21,630 nucleotides of DNA from Prevotella sp. CAG:755 (GTDB taxonomy: Bacteria > Bacteroidota > Bacteroidia > Bacteroidales > Bacteroidaceae), in the NCBI GenBank assembly GCA_000431275.1, contig HF989156.1, positions 1 through 21,630 of the forward strand, in the 5' to 3' direction. The position numbers and the translations under genes were made by a program. The notes beneath the pieces were generated by a model that worked only from the letters and a program-made list of their open reading frames with translations, was not told where the DNA came from and searched no databases. Each line of letters starts with the position of its first letter. Positions within the stretch are counted from its first letter, which is position 1. Shown here in pieces: positions 1 through 7,519 of the stretch.

Positions 1-1665
1 TCTGTTGCATTTGCAAGTTGAATTCAGCTCTTTCTTTTCGGTTTTCGCTTTCTGTTCCTCCTCTTCCTGTCTCTTGATGCTTTCCCATTCGCGATATTGG
101 GTGTAGTTGCCTGGGAAGTCGTCTACTTTCCCGTCGCCGTGGAAGACAAGCAGATGGTCTACTATCTTGTCCATGAAATAGCGGTCGTGGCTCACAACGA
201 TGACGCAGCCACGGAAGTCGGCTAGGTACTCTTCGAGGATTTGGAGAGTGGTGATGTCCAAATCGTTGGTCGGTTCGTCAAGCACGAGGAAGTTGGGCGA
301 TCCCATCAGCACGGTGCAGAGGTAGAGCCGCCTCCGCTCGCCGCCGCTGAGCTTGTAGACGTAGGTCTGCTGCTTTTCGGGCGGAAAGAGAAAGTGTTGC
401 AGGAACTGTGAGGCCGTGAGGCGGCGCCCCCCGCCGAGGTCTACGGTCTCGGCGATATCGCGGACAACGTCGATGACTTTCATGCGGGTGTCGAAAGCTA
501 TTCCCTCTTGTGAGAAGTAGCCGAACCGTACAGTCTCGCCGATGACGAAACGTCCGCTGTCGGGTTTTACCTGTCCAAGGAGCATCTTGACAAACGTCGA
601 TTTGCCCGATCCGTTCGGCCCGATAATGCCCATTTTTTCATAGCGTGTGAAATTATAATAGAAGTCCTTTATTATAATTTTGTCATGACCGAAGCTCTTC
701 GAGACATACTCGGCCTCGAAAATCTTGCTGCCGATATAGCTGCTCTTCACTTCGAGGCGGGCCGCGCGTTCCTGCATTCGTCGTTTTGCAGCCTGTTCGA
801 GTTCGGCAAATGCCTCGACACGATAGCGTGCCTTGTGCCCGCGTGCGCAGGGCATGCGGCGCATCCATTCCAGCTCCTTGCGGTAAAGGTTGCTCGCGCG
901 GGCAATGGAGGCGTTGACGGCATTCATGCGCTCTTCACGTTTCTCTAAATAATAGCTATAAGAGCCATGGTAATTATATAATGTGTGGTCGGCCAGTTCA
1001 AGGATGTCCGAGCATACACGATCGAGGAAGTAGCGGTCGTGGGTGACGAGAAGCAGGCTCTTGACGTTACGACGGAGGTATCTTTCCAGCCATTCGATCA
1101 TGTCGAGGTCGAGGTGGTTGGTCGGTTCGTCGAGCACGAGCAGGTCGGGTTCGGTCAGGAGCACGTTGGCCAAAGCCACACGTTTGACTTGTCCGCCGGA
1201 GAGTTGTGCGATAGGCTGGTTGAAATTCGAGATGTCAAGTTTCGAGAGTATCTGCTTGGCTCTTAATTCGTAGTCCCAGGCTTTCTGGCTGTCCATTTGC
1301 TCCATGAGCGTGTCGAGGTCCGGCGTGCCCGGCGTTGCGAGGCATTGTTCGTAGCGGCGGATGAGGTCGGTGGTCTCATTGCCGTGCCAGAAGCAGGCTT
1401 CGATCACAGACAATTCGCCGGGGTAGTCCGGTGTCTGTTCAAGGTAACCGACGCGCAGTCCGCGTTTATAAGTGATTTTACCGTCCTCGTAGTCCTCATC
1501 GCCGCACAGGATGTTCATCAGCGTCGATTTCCCAGTGCCGTTCTGCGCGATAAGTCCTACTTTCTGGCCTTCGGCCACGGAAAAAGAAATGTGTTCGAAA
1601 AGCACCAGATCGCCGATGCGCTTCGACAGGTTTTGTACATCTAAATAAGGGATATTTGTAGCCAT
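1..1665 (-). CDS. ABC-F family ATP-binding cassette protein (Uup-like), 3' end off window
   Basis: A reading frame of 555 codons without a stop runs from ATG at 1665 to the left edge, so the C-terminus is missing. It holds two ABC ATPase domains in tandem and no membrane segments, the ABC-F arrangement. Domain 1 has Walker A AQNGTGKST (about residues 39-47), signature LSGGQ (about 153) and Walker B LLVLDEPTNHLD (about 173). Domain 2 has Walker A GPNGSGKST (about 348), signature LSGGERRR (about 437) and Walker B FLVLDEPTNDLD (about 461). The last visible residues are Glu/Lys-rich (EEEEQKAKTEKKE), which looks like the start of the C-terminal coiled coil of Uup-type members. ABC-F proteins act in the cytosol on the ribosome; some promote translation and some protect against antibiotics. 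Nothing here marks this one as a resistance factor, and a housekeeping role is more likely. It is divergent from rho. Confidence 0.93.
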   Translation of the reverse strand, partial: MATNIPYLDVQNLSKRIGDLVLFEHISFSVAEGQKVGLIAQNGTGKSTLMNILCGDEDYEDGKITYKRGLRVGYLEQTPDYPGELSVIEACFWHGNETTDLIRRYEQCLATPGTPDLDTLMEQMDSQKAWDYELRAKQILSKLDISNFNQPIAQLSGGQVKRVALANVLLTEPDLLVLDEPTNHLDLDMIEWLERYLRRNVKSLLLVTHDRYFLDRVCSDILELADHTLYNYHGSYSYYLEKREERMNAVNASIARASNLYRKELEWMRRMPCARGHKARYRVEAFAELEQAAKRRMQERAARLEVKSSYIGSKIFEAEYVSKSFGHDKIIIKDFYYNFTRYEKMGIIGPNGSGKSTFVKMLLGQVKPDSGRFVIGETVRFGYFSQEGIAFDTRMKVIDVVRDIAETVDLGGGRRLTASQFLQHFLFPPEKQQTYVYKLSGGERRRLYLCTVLMGSPNFLVLDEPTNDLDITTLQILEEYLADFRGCVIVVSHDRYFMDKIVDHLLVFHGDGKVDDFPGNYTQYREWESIKRQEEEEQKAKTEKKELNSTCKCNR

Positions 1666-1672
1666 ACGAGGG

Positions 1673-1680
1673 CGAAATTA
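1673..1680 (-). promoter_or_regulatory. Candidate -7 element (TAATTTCG) for the ABC-F gene
   Basis: On the minus strand this reads TAATTTCG, one mismatch from the Bacteroidota -7 consensus TAnnTTTG. It ends 7 nt before the ATG at 1665, so transcription would start almost at the start codon and the mRNA would be leaderless or nearly so. No good -33 TTG lies at the expected distance. Confidence 0.4.
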
Positions 1681-1724
1681 GAGAAAAAAACCAAAACAAC
1701 CGTGGCAGGTTGAAAGAAAAGTGT

Positions 1725-1732
1725 TACTTTTG
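1725..1732 (+). promoter_or_regulatory. Candidate -7 element (TACTTTTG) for rho
   Basis: TACTTTTG is an exact match to TAnnTTTG. Expected transcription start is near 1738-1740, giving a leader of about 120 nt before the rho ATG. That is much longer than the leaders inferred for most other genes here. The -33 position reads GTG (1702-1704), one mismatch from TTG. Confidence 0.6.
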
Positions 1733-1736
1733 CGCT

Positions 1737-1832
1737 GTGAAAAGTTCGCCGCCCGCGAAATTTCACTCCTGATACAGTCATTTCTCAAATACACAATCCC
1801 CTTACTCTGACGGCTTCGAGAGTGAACGCCGT
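1737..1832 (+). promoter_or_regulatory. Structured 5' leader of rho (two hairpins)
   Basis: The leader contains two inverted repeats. The first has arms at 1737-1749 and 1755-1766: GTGAAA pairs with TTTCAC and TTCGC with GCGAA, around the loop CGCCC and a small internal loop. The second pairs ACGGC (1810-1814) with GCCGT (1828-1832). rho is autoregulated by attenuation in other bacteria, so leader structure could matter here. That role is inference. Confidence 0.35.
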
Positions 1833-1858
1833 GCTCGTAGGGACAATTCACACCCATA

Positions 1859-3847
1859 ATGCCACTTTATACCAAAGAGCAATTAAACAGCAAGGAAGAA
1901 GTAGAACTACGCGAACTTGCCAGGGAGCTGCATGCCGAAGTGAGCAGTTCTGCCGACAAGGAAACGCTGATCTATGCCATTCTTGATGTGCAAGCTGAGC
2001 AAAGCGCTGCGGAGCAGAAAGCCGCTCCCAAGCGCCGTACACGTATTGTGAAGAAAGATGTCGACCACGTTTATTCGGCCTCGAAGACGAAGACGGAAAG
2101 TTTCGAGAAAAAGAAAACCGTTGCAGAGGGTGAGCCCAAGCGCCGTCGCCGCAGCGTGAAAGCCGAGGCGGCCATTGAGGAACAGATGATCGCTGTCGGA
2201 CAGCGGGAACTGCCTCTTTTGTCGCTACCAGTAGGCGGAACCGAAGGGGGCGAAGCGGCGGAAAGCGGACCGATCACTGCGCAAATGTCCGAGGCTGCCC
2301 TGATGGAAAATCCTGTCGCCCAGACGGAAAATCCTGTCGCCCAGACGGAAAATCCTGTTGCTGTGACAGAAATGACGGAAGTTCCGGCCGAAACGGAAAG
2401 CTCCATCGATGCCCAAGCGGAAGAGCCTGCCAAACAGGAAGAATACGTTGCCCCAGAGACAGAGGCTGTCACTAATGACGCGTCAATCACAGCCGAAGCT
2501 AAGGATAATGTCGGGACGCAATCGGCAGAAGCTTCCTTGTCGCCCGAAGTGGATTTCATTCCTATCGAGGATATTCCAGTCATCCAAAGCGACAATTATG
2601 ATTCGCTGACGAGCGACTTGGTCAACAAGTTCGAGCATCGGCCAACCGTTCCCGTGTCGTCCGACATTCCGTCGTGGACAGGAGGGCAATCCCTCACGCA
2701 GTCAGTACCGTATGCTGGCGCGTTCAACTTTGACAACATCCTGACAGGAAACGGCGTCCTTGAAATTATGCCTGACGGGTTCGGTTTCCTGCGTTCGTCG
2801 GACTACAATTACTTGTCGTCGCCCGACGATATTTACGTTTCGCAGAACCAAATCAAGATGTTCGGACTTAAATCCGGCGACATCGTTGAAGGCCCCGTCC
2901 GTGTGCCCAAAGAGGGTGAGAAGTTCTTCCCCCTTGTTGACGTGACGAAGATAAACGGTCTCACGCCTGCCGAAATCCGCGACCGCGTTCCTTTCGAACA
3001 TCTCACGCCGTTGTTCCCGAACGAAAAGTTCAATCTTTGCACAGGTCATGGAGATTCTATGTCCGTACGCATCGTCGACCTTTTCACACCGATTGGCAAG
3101 GGACAGCGCGCTCTTATCGTAGCCCAGCCCAAGACGGGTAAGACAATCCTGATGAAGGAAATAGCCAACGCTATCGCCAAAAATCATCCCGACACTTACC
3201 TCATGATGCTGCTTATCGATGAGCGCCCGGAAGAAGTTACGGATATGGCGCGCACTGTAAACGCCGAAGTCATTGCCTCGACGTTCGACGAACCCGCTGC
3301 CCGCCACGTAAAGATAGCCGGTATTGTATTGGAAAAAGCAAAACGCATGGTGGAATGCGGTCATGACGTCGTTATCTTCCTGGACTCTATCACACGTTTG
3401 GCTCGTGCATACAATACGGTGTCGCCTGCTTCTGGCAAGGTGCTCTCGGGAGGTGTCGATGCCAATGCCCTTCAAAAGCCCAAACGCTTTTTCGGTGCAG
3501 CCCGCAACATCGAGGGTGGCGGTTCGCTGACGATCATCGCTACGGCGCTCATCGACACCGGTTCGAAAATGGATGAAGTCATCTTCGAAGAGTTCAAAGG
3601 GACGGGTAACATGGAGCTTCAGCTCGACCGCACGCTGAGCAATAAGCGCATCTTCCCGGCCGTCAACATCGTGGCATCATCCACCCGTCGTGACGACCTC
3701 TTGCAAGACTCCCAGACATTGAACCGCATGTGGATTCTGCGCAAGTATATAGCCGACATGACTTCGCTTGAAGCCATGACCGACCTCAAACGCCGCATGG
3801 AAGGGACGCGGAACAACGACGAGTTCCTCCTTTCGATGAATTCATAA
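1859..3847 (+). CDS. rho: Transcription termination factor Rho with long N-terminal insertion
   Basis: This 662-residue protein is the hexameric RNA-dependent ATPase that ends transcription; E. coli Rho has 419 residues. The N-terminal helical Rho_N part covers about residues 5-46. Residues 50-290 form a Glu/Ala/Thr/Val-rich, low-complexity, probably disordered insertion with a short tandem repeat. The RNA-binding OB fold starts near 297 ([13 protein letters not shown]). The ATPase core has the P-loop AQPKTGKT (about 421-428), Walker [18 protein letters not shown] (about 502), the Q/R-loop region [20 protein letters not shown] and the C-terminal [11 protein letters not shown]. Long insertions of this kind are characteristic of Bacteroidota Rho; in B. 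thetaiotaomicron the disordered region has been linked to phase separation (from memory of the literature). The start ATG fits the family N-terminus. A strong terminator follows. Confidence 0.98.
   Translation: MPLYTKEQLNSKEEVELRELARELHAEVSSSADKETLIYAILDVQAEQSAAEQKAAPKRRTRIVKKDVDHVYSASKTKTESFEKKKTVAEGEPKRRRRSVKAEAAIEEQMIAVGQRELPLLSLPVGGTEGGEAAESGPITAQMSEAALMENPVAQTENPVAQTENPVAVTEMTEVPAETESSIDAQAEEPAKQEEYVAPETEAVTNDASITAEAKDNVGTQSAEASLSPEVDFIPIEDIPVIQSDNYDSLTSDLVNKFEHRPTVPVSSDIPSWTGGQSLTQSVPYAGAFNFDNILTGNGVLEIMPDGFGFLRSSDYNYLSSPDDIYVSQNQIKMFGLKSGDIVEGPVRVPKEGEKFFPLVDVTKINGLTPAEIRDRVPFEHLTPLFPNEKFNLCTGHGDSMSVRIVDLFTPIGKGQRALIVAQPKTGKTILMKEIANAIAKNHPDTYLMMLLIDERPEEVTDMARTVNAEVIASTFDEPAARHVKIAGIVLEKAKRMVECGHDVVIFLDSITRLARAYNTVSPASGKVLSGGVDANALQKPKRFFGAARNIEGGGSLTIIATALIDTGSKMDEVIFEEFKGTGNMELQLDRTLSNKRIFPAVNIVASSTRRDDLLQDSQTLNRMWILRKYIADMTSLEAMTDLKRRMEGTRNNDEFLLSMNS
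2306..2368 (+). repeat. Three tandem 21-bp repeats inside rho
   Basis: Units lie at 2306-2326, 2327-2347 and 2348-2368. The first two are identical; the third diverges in its second half. Each encodes ENPVAQT or a variant (ENPVAVT), within the disordered insertion of Rho. The unit is a multiple of three, so copy-number change would keep the frame. Confidence 0.9.
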
Positions 3848-3870
3848 TGCCAGGCCAATAAGTGAACTTT

Positions 3871-3917
3871 ACCGCGCCCGCCGCCAAGCCTTGAAGCCTT
3901 GCGGCGGGCGCGGTTTT
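3871..3917 (+). terminator. Rho-independent-type terminator after rho
   Basis: A perfect 14-bp GC-rich stem (3871-3884 with 3901-3914) encloses a 16-nt loop and runs into TTTT at 3914-3917. It begins 24 nt after the rho stop codon. Confidence 0.85.
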
Positions 3918-4084
3918 GTGTCGTAACGTGATGGATGGCAGTCGGCCTGCCGGTTAGTCGTTGGCTCCGATGTTTGGCGCTTTTATCGTTCGCTTACCCC
4001 CGAAACGTTCTTCGATTTTCATGCAGGCGGCGGGAAACCGTCATATAATGCGGCGCAATATGGGGATAGTCTTTGGAAATGCGT

Positions 4085-4092
4085 TATCTTTG
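4085..4092 (+). promoter_or_regulatory. -7 element (TATCTTTG) for the DUF3078 gene
   Basis: Exact TAnnTTTG match. Expected start of transcription is near 4099, which places the upstream in-frame ATG at 4073 outside the transcript and favours ATG 4112 or 4145. No clear -33 TTG is seen at 19-21 nt. The rest of the 3918-4084 gap shows no other feature. Confidence 0.6.
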
Positions 4093-4111
4093 CGCCGGGA
4101 AAATTAGCTTA

Positions 4112-5467
4112 ATGGGTATTAAACCTATCCGACATACCGGAAATATGCGATTGTTGTGTGTGTGGCTCTGTGTTACGATCGTGTTACCGCTTGCCGCGCG
4201 TCAGCGGGTGGTGACGCCGCGAGGACAACTTGATGCGATTGAGAGACGCTATGCTGACTCATTGCGTTCGTTGGCCATGTCGTATAGAACATGGAAGTAC
4301 ACCGGTGCGGATACGTTGAGCAATCCACTTTACTTCCCGCTCTTCGCCCCTCCTGTCTTTTATACGTCAGCTATTGACAGCCTCCTGCGTCCCGGACGAC
4401 CAGACAGTCACGATGGAGTCATTTCCGGCCGTGCGTTGGATTTGAACAGCAAGGTCAACATGTGGCTGGCTTACGCCTATCTGACCCATCCGCAGCAGAC
4501 CACGGGCGTGGCTTCTGATGAGGAAGACGAGGCTATATATGACTCTGTGGCAATAGGGGAAGCGGACGAAATCAAGGCCGACATGAACCTCTCGGACGTG
4601 GTCCCCGCGAAGGTCATGGCCGAAGGTGTCGAACTGGATTGGGCTTCCCGTGGAATGAAATTACGTATATGGAAACCTGATTTCTGGACACTTAAAGTCA
4701 CAGACTTTTCATTACAGTTCATGCAGTCATACATTTCGAGCAATTGGCACAAAGGAGGTGAGAGTAGCAACACTCTGCAAGCTTCTCTGACTGCCGAGGC
4801 GAACTATAATAACAAGCAGCGTCTCACATTTGACAACAAGCTGGAAATGAAACTTGGCTTTCAACGCTCGCGCGGCGACGACCTTCATCGTTTCAAGACC
4901 AATTCCGATCAACTCCGTTTGACGAATAAGCTGGGTGTGCGGGCCACGACGCGTTGGTTTTATACGTTTTTGCTGCAAAGCTGGACACAATTTCACCCTA
5001 GTTATAAGAGTAACGACCCGAAGGTTTATTCGGATTTCATGTCGCCCTTTGAGTCGGTATTCTCAATCGGTATGGAATATAAGTTGTCGCTCAGCAAGTT
5101 CAACCTGTCGGCCACGTTGGCGCCCTTGGCATGCGATTTCAAGTATGTCGACCGGCTGGCCCTTTCGACGTCGTTCGGCTTGAAAGAAGGCAGGCATTCG
5201 AAGTTTGAATACGGTTCGAACGTAACTGTGAACTACACTTGGAATGTATTTAAGAACGTTTCGTGGACGGGACGCTTCTATTGGTACACCGACTACTCCC
5301 GCACACTGATGGAGTGGGAGAATACGGTCAACTTTACCATCAACCGTTTTCTTTCGGCTAAGGCTTATCTTTATCCTCGCTTTGACGACAGTGTCTCTCC
5401 CAATGCTGACGGTTCTTATTTCCAGTTTCTCGAGCAGTTGTCGCTTGGTTTGAGCGTCTCGTTCTGA
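4112..5467 (+). CDS. DUF3078-family outer-membrane/exported protein
   Basis: An exported protein of 451 residues from this start. The N-terminus carries a signal peptide (MRLLCVWLCVTIVLPLAA, cleavage near ARQ). The C-terminal 250 residues match the pattern of the Bacteroidota-specific DUF3078 family: SNWHKGGESSNTLQASL, alternating strands such as RLTFDNKLEMKLGF and WFYTFLLQSWTQFHP, and a terminal Phe (LSLGLSVSF) as in outer-membrane beta barrels. The middle region has an acidic stretch (SDEEDEAIYDS). The open frame extends upstream to an ATG at 4073, but the -7 element at 4085-4092 rules that out if used; ATG 4145 is the other candidate, directly at the signal peptide. Function of the family is unknown. 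It appears monocistronic; the next gene has its own promoter 115 bp downstream of the stop. Confidence 0.85.
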   Translation: MGIKPIRHTGNMRLLCVWLCVTIVLPLAARQRVVTPRGQLDAIERRYADSLRSLAMSYRTWKYTGADTLSNPLYFPLFAPPVFYTSAIDSLLRPGRPDSHDGVISGRALDLNSKVNMWLAYAYLTHPQQTTGVASDEEDEAIYDSVAIGEADEIKADMNLSDVVPAKVMAEGVELDWASRGMKLRIWKPDFWTLKVTDFSLQFMQSYISSNWHKGGESSNTLQASLTAEANYNNKQRLTFDNKLEMKLGFQRSRGDDLHRFKTNSDQLRLTNKLGVRATTRWFYTFLLQSWTQFHPSYKSNDPKVYSDFMSPFESVFSIGMEYKLSLSKFNLSATLAPLACDFKYVDRLALSTSFGLKEGRHSKFEYGSNVTVNYTWNVFKNVSWTGRFYWYTDYSRTLMEWENTVNFTINRFLSAKAYLYPRFDDSVSPNADGSYFQFLEQLSLGLSVSF

Positions 5468-5581
5468 CGACTGGATTTTTCACATGTTGTTCTGTTCGAG
5501 GTTCCAAAGTACCGATTCGTTAAAAAAGCATGTTTATCCTTACTTTCCCAATTGCAGTAAGGCTGGTCGCTTTGAATTGCG

Positions 5582-5589
5582 TATCTTTG
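5582..5589 (+). promoter_or_regulatory. -7 element (TATCTTTG) for the GH73-LysM gene
   Basis: Exact TAnnTTTG match, identical to the element at 4085-4092. The expected transcript would begin near 5596, about 16 nt before the GTG start at 5612. No -33 TTG at the usual spacing. Confidence 0.6.
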
Positions 5590-5611
5590 TGCGTCAAGAA
5601 AATAAATCCCA

Positions 5612-6529
5612 GTGAAAACCATCAGTCTGATAAAGCCGCATTTTATTCTTTTGGCCTTTCTGCTGTCACTTTCGCAGTGGACTAATGCCCAAAGGTCGCC
5701 TTACGAAGCATATATAGATACTTATAAAGGTCTGGCCGTCGAACAGATGGAGCGCTATGGTATTCCGGCGAGCATCACTTTGGCGCAAGGATTGCTTGAA
5801 AGTGCTGCTGGTCAAAGCGAATTGTCACGTAAGGCCAACAACCACTTCGGAATCAAATGCGGAGGCAGTTGGAATGGACCGTATGTCCTGCGTGACGACG
5901 ACGCCCGTAACGAAAAGTTCCGTGCTTACAGCTCGCCTCGTGAATCTTACGAAGATCATTCCGTCTTTCTGGCGACACGCTCACGTTATGCTTTCCTTTT
6001 CAAATACAAGAAAAGCGACTATAAGGCGTGGGCGCATGGATTGAAGAAAGCGGGCTATGCAACCAATCCACGTTATGCACATTTGCTCATCAAACTCATA
6101 CACCGTTATGACCTTGATCGCTACGACAAGATGACGGTGTCTGACTTCCCCTCATTGCCGGGTGCTTTGGGGGAGGTAGCCGACGGCCTGATTGTGCGCC
6201 GCAACAACGATAATTATTACGTTATTGCCCGTGGTGGCGACACATTTGCTTCTATTGGCCGCGAGATGGGAGTGTCAGAGCGTAAGCTTCGCAAATATAA
6301 TGAAGTCGATAAGCACTATCGTTTGCAGGCAGGTGATATTGTTTATCTTGAAAAGAAGCGTTCGAAGGCGGACAAGGCTTTCAAAGGAAAGTATCATACG
6401 GTGCGTCCGGGCGAATCACTCTATACGATAGCGCAAAAGTACGGAATACCTTTGAAAACGCTTTATAAGAACAATGACCTCACAGCGGGAGACGCCGCTT
6501 TCGTAGGAGGGCGTTTGAAGATCAGGTGA
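5612..6529 (+). CDS. Exported GH73-type N-acetylglucosaminidase with two LysM domains
   Basis: A peptidoglycan hydrolase of 305 residues that should cleave wall glycan strands in the periplasm. Residues 1-26 are a signal peptide ending WTNAQ. Residues 30-173 are the glucosaminidase (FlgJ/GH73-type) domain with TLAQGLLESAAGQSELSRKA, where E63 is the likely catalytic acid, followed by NNHFGIKC and the family motif YATNPRYAHLLIKLI. Two LysM peptidoglycan-binding repeats follow at about 202-247 (YYVIARGGDTFASIGREMG) and 261-305 (YHTVRPGESLYTIAQKYG). The start is GTG, placed just after the -7 element and giving a complete signal peptide; no ATG would do so. It probably works in wall turnover or cell separation. 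It looks monocistronic. Confidence 0.93.
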   Translation: MKTISLIKPHFILLAFLLSLSQWTNAQRSPYEAYIDTYKGLAVEQMERYGIPASITLAQGLLESAAGQSELSRKANNHFGIKCGGSWNGPYVLRDDDARNEKFRAYSSPRESYEDHSVFLATRSRYAFLFKYKKSDYKAWAHGLKKAGYATNPRYAHLLIKLIHRYDLDRYDKMTVSDFPSLPGALGEVADGLIVRRNNDNYYVIARGGDTFASIGREMGVSERKLRKYNEVDKHYRLQAGDIVYLEKKRSKADKAFKGKYHTVRPGESLYTIAQKYGIPLKTLYKNNDLTAGDAAFVGGRLKIR

Positions 6530-6552
6530 GCTGATCGTTATACTTTTATAAC
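6520..6552 (+). terminator. Two tandem hairpins at the end of the GH73-LysM gene
   Basis: GATCAG/CTGATC (6520-6525 with 6531-6536) spans the TGA stop codon, and GTTATA/TATAAC (6537-6542 with 6547-6552) follows directly. Neither is followed by a T-run, so they may stabilise the 3' end rather than terminate. Confidence 0.35.
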
Positions 6553-6584
6553 AGGAAAATACAGCCGTATACACCAGAAATCAC

Positions 6585-6592
6585 TAACTTCG
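6585..6592 (+). promoter_or_regulatory. Candidate -7 element (TAACTTCG) for the 6632-9616 operon
   Basis: TAACTTCG differs from TAnnTTTG by one base. It lies 39 nt before the ATG at 6632, the only plausible element in this gap. The same TTCG variant precedes the beta-lactamase and ABC-F genes. Confidence 0.4.
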
Positions 6593-6631
6593 CATTAGAT
6601 TTATAGTGTGGAGACATAAAACTTCGAAACG

Positions 6632-7498
6632 ATGAAACCGTTAATTATTTTCCTTATCGGATTTTGCGCTCCGCTGTCTTTGCTGGCGCAAGACGACATG
6701 TATTTCGTTCCGTCGAAGTCCGAAGCCAAAGAGCCCGTTATGACGTATGCTTCCGTCGAAACTGGTGGAAATGTCGTCCGCGACGTGGATGAGTATAACC
6801 GCCGTGGCGCGTATGCCGAGTCCGCCGCGGAGGCAAACGACAGTACCGATTATGTGGATGAGGATATACCCGAAATGAGTTGCACGGAGCGAATCATACT
6901 TTTCCATTCCCCTTCAGTGGGCGTGGTCATAAGTAGCCCGTACTATTGGGACTATTATTATGATCCGTGGTGGTATGGTTCATGGCGCTGGCCATACTAT
7001 GCGTGGAGTTCCTGGTGGTGGTACGATCCTTGGTATCCAGGCTGGGGATGGGGACCGCCTTATTGGGGGCACGTTTATTGGCCGCACCGTCCGTTGAACG
7101 TCGGTTCGGGGCTTGGGCAATGGCGCCCGGGACCGACGGGAGGTTATGTCCGTTATGGAAGTGGTTATCGCCGTCCGTCGGCCGGACAGTTTACAACGAA
7201 TCGCCTTGGAAACGTGAATACAGGACGTTTTGGAACAACGACGAACCGCCGTTTTTCGACAGGCCGCCGTAACTTCAACATGAACCGGTCGAGTGGAACG
7301 AATTCGGGGAGCAATCGGACGTTTAACAACAACCGTCGTTTCAACAATTCAAGAACCAACAGCTCTATGCAGCAGCGTTCAGAGCGCTCGTTCTCGCCGA
7401 GCCGTTCGTTCAGCTCTCCCGGTCGTTCGTTCAGCTCTCCCGGCCGTTCAATCGGGACGTCTCGCGGAGGTGGACGGAGTTTTGGCGGACGCAGATAA
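6632..7498 (+). CDS. Secreted low-complexity protein, Trp/Tyr-rich then Arg/Ser/Asn/Gly-rich, function unknown
   Basis: I do not recognise a domain in these 288 residues. Residues 1-20 are a signal peptide (MKPLIIFLIGFCAPLSLLAQ). Residues 21-90 are acidic and unremarkable. Residues 102-155 are extremely aromatic, with clusters such as YYWDYYYDPWWYGSWRW and WSSWWWYDPWYPGWGWG. From about 160 to the end the protein is rich in Arg, Ser, Asn and Gly with few acids, containing RSFSSPG twice and ending GGGRSFGGRR. The tail must be strongly basic. Such composition suggests an unstructured surface or periplasmic protein that binds polymers or self-associates, which is inference. The FadL-type gene starts 21 bp after its stop, so the two are probably co-transcribed with the lipoprotein that follows. 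A real gene is supported by the signal peptide, promoter and operon spacing. Confidence 0.8.
   Translation: MKPLIIFLIGFCAPLSLLAQDDMYFVPSKSEAKEPVMTYASVETGGNVVRDVDEYNRRGAYAESAAEANDSTDYVDEDIPEMSCTERIILFHSPSVGVVISSPYYWDYYYDPWWYGSWRWPYYAWSSWWWYDPWYPGWGWGPPYWGHVYWPHRPLNVGSGLGQWRPGPTGGYVRYGSGYRRPSAGQFTTNRLGNVNTGRFGTTTNRRFSTGRRNFNMNRSSGTNSGSNRTFNNNRRFNNSRTNSSMQQRSERSFSPSRSFSSPGRSFSSPGRSIGTSRGGGRSFGGRR
7403..7444 (+). repeat. Two tandem 21-bp repeats in the basic tail
   Basis: Units at 7403-7423 and 7424-7444 differ only at the last base. Each encodes RSFSSPG. An imperfect relative lies just upstream (RSFSPS). Confidence 0.88.
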
Positions 7499-7519
7499 CA
7501 AAGCCTAAAAAAAGAAGCT

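Noticed and set aside
2702..3475. 257-codon minus-strand frame inside rho
   Set aside because: It lies fully antisense to the conserved Rho core and has no recognisable domain; a coding shadow.
4073..4111. Upstream ATG as start of the DUF3078 protein
   Set aside because: The -7 element TATCTTTG lies inside this stretch, so the codon would not be transcribed.
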